A stretch of DNA of 64,000 nucleotides from Myxococcus xanthus (GTDB lineage: Bacteria; Myxococcota; Myxococcia; Myxococcales; Myxococcaceae). How positions within the stretch are numbered: position 1 is the stretch's first letter; each line of letters starts with the position of its first letter. Shown here piece after piece: positions 50,820-64,000 of this stretch. The notes beneath the pieces were generated by a model, which saw only the letters and a list, made by a program, of their open reading frames with translations, was not told the DNA's origin and did not search any database. The stretch covers positions 1-64,000 of the forward strand of contig NZ_JABFNS010000004.1 in the NCBI RefSeq assembly GCF_013116825.1, in the 5' to 3' direction. A program made the position numbers and the translations under genes.

Positions 50820-53800
50820 ATGAGCAAGGAATTCTACGAGAAGATTTCGAGCCTCTCTCCCAAGAGGCTCGCGTTGCTGGCGCTCGACCTGCACGCGGAG
50901 AGCGAAGCCCTCAAGCGCGCGCGCTCGGAGCCCATCGCCATCGTCGGTGCGTCCTGCCGCGTTCCCGGAGGCGTGCGGACACCCGAGGCCTTCTGGCGCC
51001 TGCTGAGCCAGGGGGTGGACGCCATCACCGAGGTACCACGCGAGCGGTGGGACGTGGAGGCGCTCTTCGACCCCGACCCGAGCAAGCGGGGCCGCACCTA
51101 TGCTCGCTGGGGCGGCTTCATCGACGGCGTGGACCAGTTCGACGCCGCGTTCTTCGGCGTCTCGCCCCGGGAAGCCTCGCGCATGGATCCGCAGCAGCGG
51201 ATGCTGCTGGAGGTCGCGTGGGAGGCGCTGGAGCGCGCGGGGCAACCACCGGACCAGCTCGCGGGAAGCAAGTCCGGTGTCTTCCTGGGCATCATCGGCA
51301 GCGACTACGCGCAGCTCCAGGCGCGGCAGCTCGGGGATGCTCCGGACATCTATCACCTGACGGGGACCTCGCTGAACGCGGCGGCGGGCCGCCTGGCGTA
51401 CACGCTGGGCCTCCAGGGGCCGTGCATGTCCATCGACACGGCGTGCTCGTCGTCGCTGGTGGGGCTCCACGTCGCCTGCCAGAGCCTGCGCAACCGTGAG
51501 TGCGACCTGGCGCTGTCCGCGGGCGTCAACCTCATGCTGATGCCGGACCCGACCGTTGCCCTCTCCAGTAGCCGAGGGCTGGCGCCGGACGGACGGTGCA
51601 AGACCTTCGATGCCGCCGCCAATGGCTTCGTGCGCGCGGAGGGCTGCGTCGTCCTGGTGCTCAAGCGGCTCTCGGACGCGCTGGCCAACGGCGATGAGAT
51701 TCTGTCGCTCGTCGTGGGCTCGGCGGTGAACCAGGACGGCGCCAGCAGTGGGCTGATGGTGCCCAACGGGCCGGCGCAGGAGCGGGTCATCGAGCAGGCG
51801 CTGGCGAGCGCGGGGCTGAAGCCCTCGCAGGTCTCCTTCGTCGAGGCGCACGGAACGGGCACGTCGCTAGGGGACCCCATCGAGCTGCAAGCGCTGGCGC
51901 GGGTGCTGGGCTCGGGACGGCGCTCGGATACGCCGCTGTACGTCGGCTCGGTGAAGACGAACGTCGGGCACCTTGAAGCGACGGCGGGTCTCACGGGCAT
52001 CCTGAAGACGGCCCTCTCACTGCGCCACGAGGCGATTCCTCCAAACCTGCACTTCCACCGCCTCAACCCGGACATCGTCCTGGACGGGGCGCCCGTCGTC
52101 GTTCCCACGGCGCTCCAGCCGTGGCCCCGAGCGGACCAGCCTCGCATCGCTGGCGTGAGCGCGTTTGGCATCAGCGGTACCAATGCCCACGTCATCTTGC
52201 AGGAGCCGCCGGTGCAGTCATCACGGCCTGCCGCCCCTGCTCGTGGCGCGGAGTTGCTCGTACTGTCGGCGCGCAGTCCGGAGGCGCTCCAGGGCATGGC
52301 CGGGAGCCACGCGCACTGGCTCGCCGCGCATCCGGAGGTGTCACTCCGCGATGTCTGCGCCACGGCGGCCCTGTCGCGCTCCCACCATGAGCATCGCCTC
52401 GCGCTCGCGGGCCACACGCACGCTGAACTCGAGGAGAAGCTGGGGGCGTACGCGCGCGGAGAGCCCGTGCCGGGCGCGGCCACGGGGCGTGCATCGGGGC
52501 AGACCCGGCGCCGGGTCGTCTTCGTGTTCCCGGGTCAGGGCTCGCAGTGGCTGGGCATGGGCCGGAAGCTGTTGGCCGAGGAGACGGCGTTCCGCGAGGC
52601 CCTGGAGCGCTGCGACGCGGCCATCCAGGCGTGCGCGGGCTTCAGCGTCCTGGCGGAGCTGGCCGCTGAAGAGGGCAAGGGCCGCCTCCATGAAATCGAC
52701 GTCATCCAGCCCGTTCTCTTCGCCATGGAAGTGGCGCTGGCGGAGCTGTGGCGCGCTTGGGGCATCGAGCCCGACGCCGTGGTGGGGCACAGCATGGGCG
52801 AGGTGGCCGCGGCGCACGTGGCCGGAGCGCTGAGCCTGGAGGACGCGGCGAAGGTCATCTGCCGCCGGAGCCGGCTGCTCCGAGGTGTGAGCGGGCAGGG
52901 CTCCATGCTGCTGGTGGACCTGACGTTGGAAGAGGCGAAGCAGGCCCTTCACGGTTGGGAGTCGCAGGTCTCGGTCGCGGTGAGCAACAGCGTGCGCTCC
53001 ACGGTGCTGTCGGGCGCTCCTGGGGCCCTGGAGGACATCGCCCAGCGGCTCAAGCAGCGGGACGTCTTCTGCCGCTTCGTGAAGGTGGACGTGGCCTCGC
53101 ACAGCCCTCAAATGGACCCGCTGCGGCCTGAGCTGCTCGCGGCGCTCCAGGACCTCGCGCCGCGCGCGTCCCGTGTGCCCATCTGCTCGACGGTGACGGG
53201 ACGGATGACGGATGGCGCGGAGTTCCGTGCCGGCTACTGGGCGGACAACCTGCGCGAGCCGGTGTTGTTCTCGAAGGCCATCGAGGAGCTCGTGGTCGAC
53301 GGCCATGACATCTTCATCGAGCTGAGCCCGCATCCCATCCTCTTGCCCGCGGTGGAGCAACACCTGCGGCACCTCGGACGAGAGGGGATGGTGCTGCCCT
53401 CGCTCCGACGTGACGAAGACGAGCGCGGGGCGATGTTGTCGTCCCTGGGCGCGCTCTACGCCGTGGGGCACGAGGTGGACCTCGTGCGCCAGCACCCCGT
53501 GCGGGGCCGGCTCGCGGCGCTGCCCACATACCCGTGGCAGCACGAGCGCTTCTGGATTGAATCGTCGACGCGGGCCCGTCGTGCCCGGGACGCGGGCCAC
53601 CACCCGTTGCTGGGCACGCACCTGTCCCTGGCGGGACAGGACGGCGCGCACCTGTGGCAGACGGAGCTGTACGCGGACAGCCCTGCGTATCTGTCGGACC
53701 ACGTCGTCCATGGGGAGGTCGTGCTCCCCGGCACCGGGTACCTGGAGATGGCGCTCGCGGGGGCCTCCGAGGCCTTCGGGCCGGCGCGGCTCGCGCTGGA

Positions 53801-56393
53801 GGACGTCATCTTCCAGGAGATGATGGTGCTCCCTCGGGAAGAGGCGCTGTCGGTCCAGATGCGCGTCACCCCGGAGGCGGATGGCACCCGCCGCTTCCAG
53901 GTCTTCAGCCGTCCGGTGGACGGCGTCGGGGCTTGGACACTGCACGCAGAAGGGCGACTGAGTGAGAGCGCGAGCGCGGAGCCGTTCGCGCTCGACGAGG
54001 CGCGGGCGCGGTGCCCCGAGCTTCTGGAAGGCGAGAAGCACTACCAACTCATGCTGGAGCGGGGCGTCGACTTCGGTCCCAGCTTCCGCCTGGTGAAGGA
54101 GATGTGGAAGGGGGAGGGCGAGGCGGTGGCGCGCCTGGAGTTGTCACCTTCCGTCGCGGCGGAGATGACGGCACATCAGCTCCATCCGGCGCTGCTGGAT
54201 GCCTGCTTGCAAGCCATCAACGGCGCGGGGCTGGGGGACCGCAGGGGAGAGACGTTCGTCCCGGTGGCAGTGGACTCGCTGCGCATGCACGGGCGGCCCG
54301 GACGTGCGCTGTGGAGTCACGCTCGTGTCCGGCCGGGCACGGGCAGTGGCCCGAGCTCGATTGAAGCCGATGTGACGTTGCTGGACGCGGAGGGCAACGT
54401 CCTGATGGAGGCCCGCGGCCTGATGGCGCGCCGTCTGGATGCGGTGCGGCGCCGGTCCGCGGATGAAATCGACCAGTGGATGTACCGGGTGGACTGGCAG
54501 GAAGCGCCGCGTGAGGCGCCCACGGCCGCCTCGGAGTCCACGCCCGGCACCTGGCTGGTGCTCGCGGACCGTGCGGGTTTCAGCGGGAAGCTGCGCGCCG
54601 CCCTGAGCGAGCGTGGGGAGCGTTGCATCCTCGTCTCCCACGGCGAGGAGACCCGCCTCGTGGAGCCCGGCCACTACGTGGTGGACCCCTCACGCGCGGA
54701 GGGCTTCACGCGGATTCTCGACGCGGAGTTCGGCGCCGGGCGTCCCGCGTGCCGTGGTGTCGTGCACCTCTTCAGCCTGGACGTGCCCGGGCTCGAGGCT
54801 GGCACGGATGCACTGCTGAAGGCGCGCACGCTTGGCGCGGCGAGCGCGCTCCACCTCTCGCAGGCCCTGGTCGCGTCGGGCTTCCGGGACATGCCTCGGG
54901 TGTGGTTGGTGACGGAAGGTGTCCAGGCCGTCAATCCGGGTGAGCAGGTGGCCCATGTCGAGCAGGCGCCACTCTGGGGCTTGGGACGCGTGCTCACGCT
55001 GGAGCATCCCGAACTCCGGTGCTGCAGCGTGGACCTGGGGGCTCGCGATGAGGTCCAGGCTCGAGTGCTGGCCGACGAGCTCCTCGCGTCGAGTCCGGAA
55101 GAGCAGGTCGCGCTCCGGGGCTCCGCGCGGTTCGTGGCGCGGCTGTCGCGCATGGAGCGCAGCACGGCGGCGCCGGCGGAGCTGCGAGCCGATGCCACGT
55201 ACCTGATCACCGGTGGCTTGGGTGGCCTGGGCCTGAAGCTCGCGGAGTGGCTGGTGGACCGGGGGGCCCGCCACCTGGCCTTGCTGGGGCGCAAGGGCGC
55301 GTCCACGGAGGCGCAGCCGGTGCTGGATGCGCTGCGTGCCGGCGGCGTCGAAGTCCGGGTGTTCAAGGCGGACGTTGCGGCGCGCCCGGACCTGGAGCGG
55401 GTGCTGGGGGAGGTGGCGGCGGAGATGCCTCCACTCCGGGGTGTCTTCCACGCCGCGGCGGTCCTTGATGACGGCGTGCTGGCGAACCTCACCGCCGAGC
55501 GTCTGCGCACGGTGATGGAGCCCAAGGTCCACGGCGCCTGGCATCTGCACACGCTGACGGCATCGGCGCCGTTGGAGCACTTCGTGTTGTTCGCCGCGGC
55601 GGGTTCGCTGCTGGGCTCGCCGGGGCAAGGCAACTACGCGGCGGCCAACGTCTTCCTCGATGCGTTGGCGGCGTACCGGCGTGGCCTCGGCCTGCCAGCG
55701 CTGAGCGTTGACTGGGGGGCCTGGGCCGGTGTGGGGCTGGCCGCGGCGGCCGAGGCGCGCGGGGAACGCATCACCCAGCGCGGCGTGGACTCCATGCCAC
55801 CGTCGCAAGCGCTGGAGGCGTTGAGCCGCATCCTGAGCAGCCCTCTGTCGCGCGTGGTGGTGATGCGTTTCGACCTGCGGCAGTGGAGCGAATTCTACCT
55901 GACGGCGGCGCGCTCGCCCTTCCTGTCACGGCTGGCGCGTGAGCAGGCCAGCGCCGCGAAGACTCCCGCTGTTCGCGGTGCTTTCGTGGAGACGCTCCAG
56001 GCCGCGGAGGTGCTGAAGCGAGCGTCATTGCTGGAGGCGCACCTGTGCGAACAGGCCGGCCATGTGCTCCGGCTGGCGCCTTCGCGAATCGACCCACAGG
56101 AGCCTCTGGGCAGCATGGGGTTGGATTCCCTGATGGGGCTGGAGATTCGCAACCGGCTCGAAGCCAGCCTGGGCCTGAGGCTCCCCGCGACGCTGGTCTG
56201 GCGGCACCCGACGGTGGCGGCGCTCGTCGTTCACCTGGCTGAACAACTGCAACTTCCCATCACGACCCAGGCGGAGCCGCCGCGGGATGAAGCCGCCGCG
56301 CTCGAAGCCGCGATCGTCAACAACGTCAAGCAACTCTCGGACGACGAAGCCGAGGCGCTGCTCGCGGAGAAGCTCGCCGCGCTGGCCGATTGA
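50820..56393 (+). CDS. Type I PKS extension module: KS-AT-DH-KR-ACP, KR catalytic Ser replaced
   Basis: The 1857-residue protein starts 14 nt after the previous stop. Order: docking helix (1-35, SPKRLALLALDL), KS (36-460, DTACSSSLVGLH, EAHGTGT, KTNVGH), AT (564-870, GHSMGE, VASH), DH (924-1207, LSDHVVHGEVVLPGTG, then HPALLDACLQ), KR (1220-1690) and ACP (1737-1810, GLDSLMGLEIRN). The KR has an intact GGLGGLG and a Leu-Asp-Asp motif (B-type). Where neighbours read Phe-Ser-Ser, it reads Phe-Ala-Ala, so the catalytic Ser (equivalent of residue 1593) is Ala; Tyr1606 is kept. This could slow or stop ketoreduction, which would also leave the DH idle. The tail LSDDEAEALLAEKLAALAD is a docking motif. 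Confidence 0.9.
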   Translation: MSKEFYEKISSLSPKRLALLALDLHAESEALKRARSEPIAIVGASCRVPGGVRTPEAFWRLLSQGVDAITEVPRERWDVEALFDPDPSKRGRTYARWGGFIDGVDQFDAAFFGVSPREASRMDPQQRMLLEVAWEALERAGQPPDQLAGSKSGVFLGIIGSDYAQLQARQLGDAPDIYHLTGTSLNAAAGRLAYTLGLQGPCMSIDTACSSSLVGLHVACQSLRNRECDLALSAGVNLMLMPDPTVALSSSRGLAPDGRCKTFDAAANGFVRAEGCVVLVLKRLSDALANGDEILSLVVGSAVNQDGASSGLMVPNGPAQERVIEQALASAGLKPSQVSFVEAHGTGTSLGDPIELQALARVLGSGRRSDTPLYVGSVKTNVGHLEATAGLTGILKTALSLRHEAIPPNLHFHRLNPDIVLDGAPVVVPTALQPWPRADQPRIAGVSAFGISGTNAHVILQEPPVQSSRPAAPARGAELLVLSARSPEALQGMAGSHAHWLAAHPEVSLRDVCATAALSRSHHEHRLALAGHTHAELEEKLGAYARGEPVPGAATGRASGQTRRRVVFVFPGQGSQWLGMGRKLLAEETAFREALERCDAAIQACAGFSVLAELAAEEGKGRLHEIDVIQPVLFAMEVALAELWRAWGIEPDAVVGHSMGEVAAAHVAGALSLEDAAKVICRRSRLLRGVSGQGSMLLVDLTLEEAKQALHGWESQVSVAVSNSVRSTVLSGAPGALEDIAQRLKQRDVFCRFVKVDVASHSPQMDPLRPELLAALQDLAPRASRVPICSTVTGRMTDGAEFRAGYWADNLREPVLFSKAIEELVVDGHDIFIELSPHPILLPAVEQHLRHLGREGMVLPSLRRDEDERGAMLSSLGALYAVGHEVDLVRQHPVRGRLAALPTYPWQHERFWIESSTRARRARDAGHHPLLGTHLSLAGQDGAHLWQTELYADSPAYLSDHVVHGEVVLPGTGYLEMALAGASEAFGPARLALEDVIFQEMMVLPREEALSVQMRVTPEADGTRRFQVFSRPVDGVGAWTLHAEGRLSESASAEPFALDEARARCPELLEGEKHYQLMLERGVDFGPSFRLVKEMWKGEGEAVARLELSPSVAAEMTAHQLHPALLDACLQAINGAGLGDRRGETFVPVAVDSLRMHGRPGRALWSHARVRPGTGSGPSSIEADVTLLDAEGNVLMEARGLMARRLDAVRRRSADEIDQWMYRVDWQEAPREAPTAASESTPGTWLVLADRAGFSGKLRAALSERGERCILVSHGEETRLVEPGHYVVDPSRAEGFTRILDAEFGAGRPACRGVVHLFSLDVPGLEAGTDALLKARTLGAASALHLSQALVASGFRDMPRVWLVTEGVQAVNPGEQVAHVEQAPLWGLGRVLTLEHPELRCCSVDLGARDEVQARVLADELLASSPEEQVALRGSARFVARLSRMERSTAAPAELRADATYLITGGLGGLGLKLAEWLVDRGARHLALLGRKGASTEAQPVLDALRAGGVEVRVFKADVAARPDLERVLGEVAAEMPPLRGVFHAAAVLDDGVLANLTAERLRTVMEPKVHGAWHLHTLTASAPLEHFVLFAAAGSLLGSPGQGNYAAANVFLDALAAYRRGLGLPALSVDWGAWAGVGLAAAAEARGERITQRGVDSMPPSQALEALSRILSSPLSRVVVMRFDLRQWSEFYLTAARSPFLSRLAREQASAAKTPAVRGAFVETLQAAEVLKRASLLEAHLCEQAGHVLRLAPSRIDPQEPLGSMGLDSLMGLEIRNRLEASLGLRLPATLVWRHPTVAALVVHLAEQLQLPITTQAEPPRDEAAALEAAIVNNVKQLSDDEAEALLAEKLAALAD

Positions 56394-56405
56394 AGAGATT
56401 CCGAC

Positions 56406-64000
<7,595 letters not shown>

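Overview
The DNA is very GC-rich with strong G/C at third codon positions. Its gene content (a kinase-like Pro-linker/membrane/PEGA tail, a predator-type GH19 chitinase lipoprotein, many lipoproteins, giant PKS/NRPS genes, a multidomain cyclase) points to a myxobacterium, most likely Myxococcus or a close relative. This placement is inference from gene style; no marker gene is present. No tRNA, rRNA, CRISPR array or insertion sequence was seen.

Layout. (1) 1-573: 3' end of a membrane-anchored protein. (2) 626-6800: a translationally coupled three-gene operon (4-nt ATGA overlaps) with two short LanB-type proteins, homologous to the glutamylation domain of lantibiotic dehydratases and lacking the elimination domain, around a protein that looks like a radical-SAM TIM barrel without its cysteines. 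It is followed by two small orphan proteins (6909-7974), a GNAT-like protein, an FAD oxidoreductase and, convergently, a TPR protein. This could be a RiPP-like locus. (3) 11599-21415: housekeeping and accessory genes, namely a Cys-rich protein, a LOG/SLOG protein, a membrane protein, a 1420-aa cyclase built like mammalian soluble adenylyl cyclase, a radical SAM enzyme, YceI, an EEP-family lipoprotein and small membrane or lipoproteins. (4) 21498-26626: a tight five-gene minus-strand operon in the order sigma-like factor, XRE-like HTH protein, ImmA/IrrE protease, NurA-like protein, HerA-type ATPase. Two palindromic sites lie upstream. This is the best candidate for an undescribed, damage- or phage-responsive system. 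(5) 27155-64000: a chitinase, then a hybrid biosynthetic cluster running off the right edge. It has an MFS exporter, a FAAL-ACP-C-A(luciferase-like monooxygenase)-PCP synthetase, a PhyH-type oxygenase, and four PKS proteins with five KS domains.

How the cluster may work. The first PKS has the myxobacterial starter layout ACP-KS-AT-AT-DH-KR-ACP. Every complete extension module is KS-AT-DH-KR-ACP, which predicts a conjugated polyene. The N- and C-terminal docking motifs of PKS1 to PKS4 match their gene order. The FAAL-NRPS brings a second, separate initiation route (fatty acid plus probably glycine), so the overall assembly order is open. No thioesterase or reductase end is in the window, so the cluster continues downstream. 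In region 4, the protease, HTH protein and sigma factor form a plausible sensor switch for the HerA/NurA pair.
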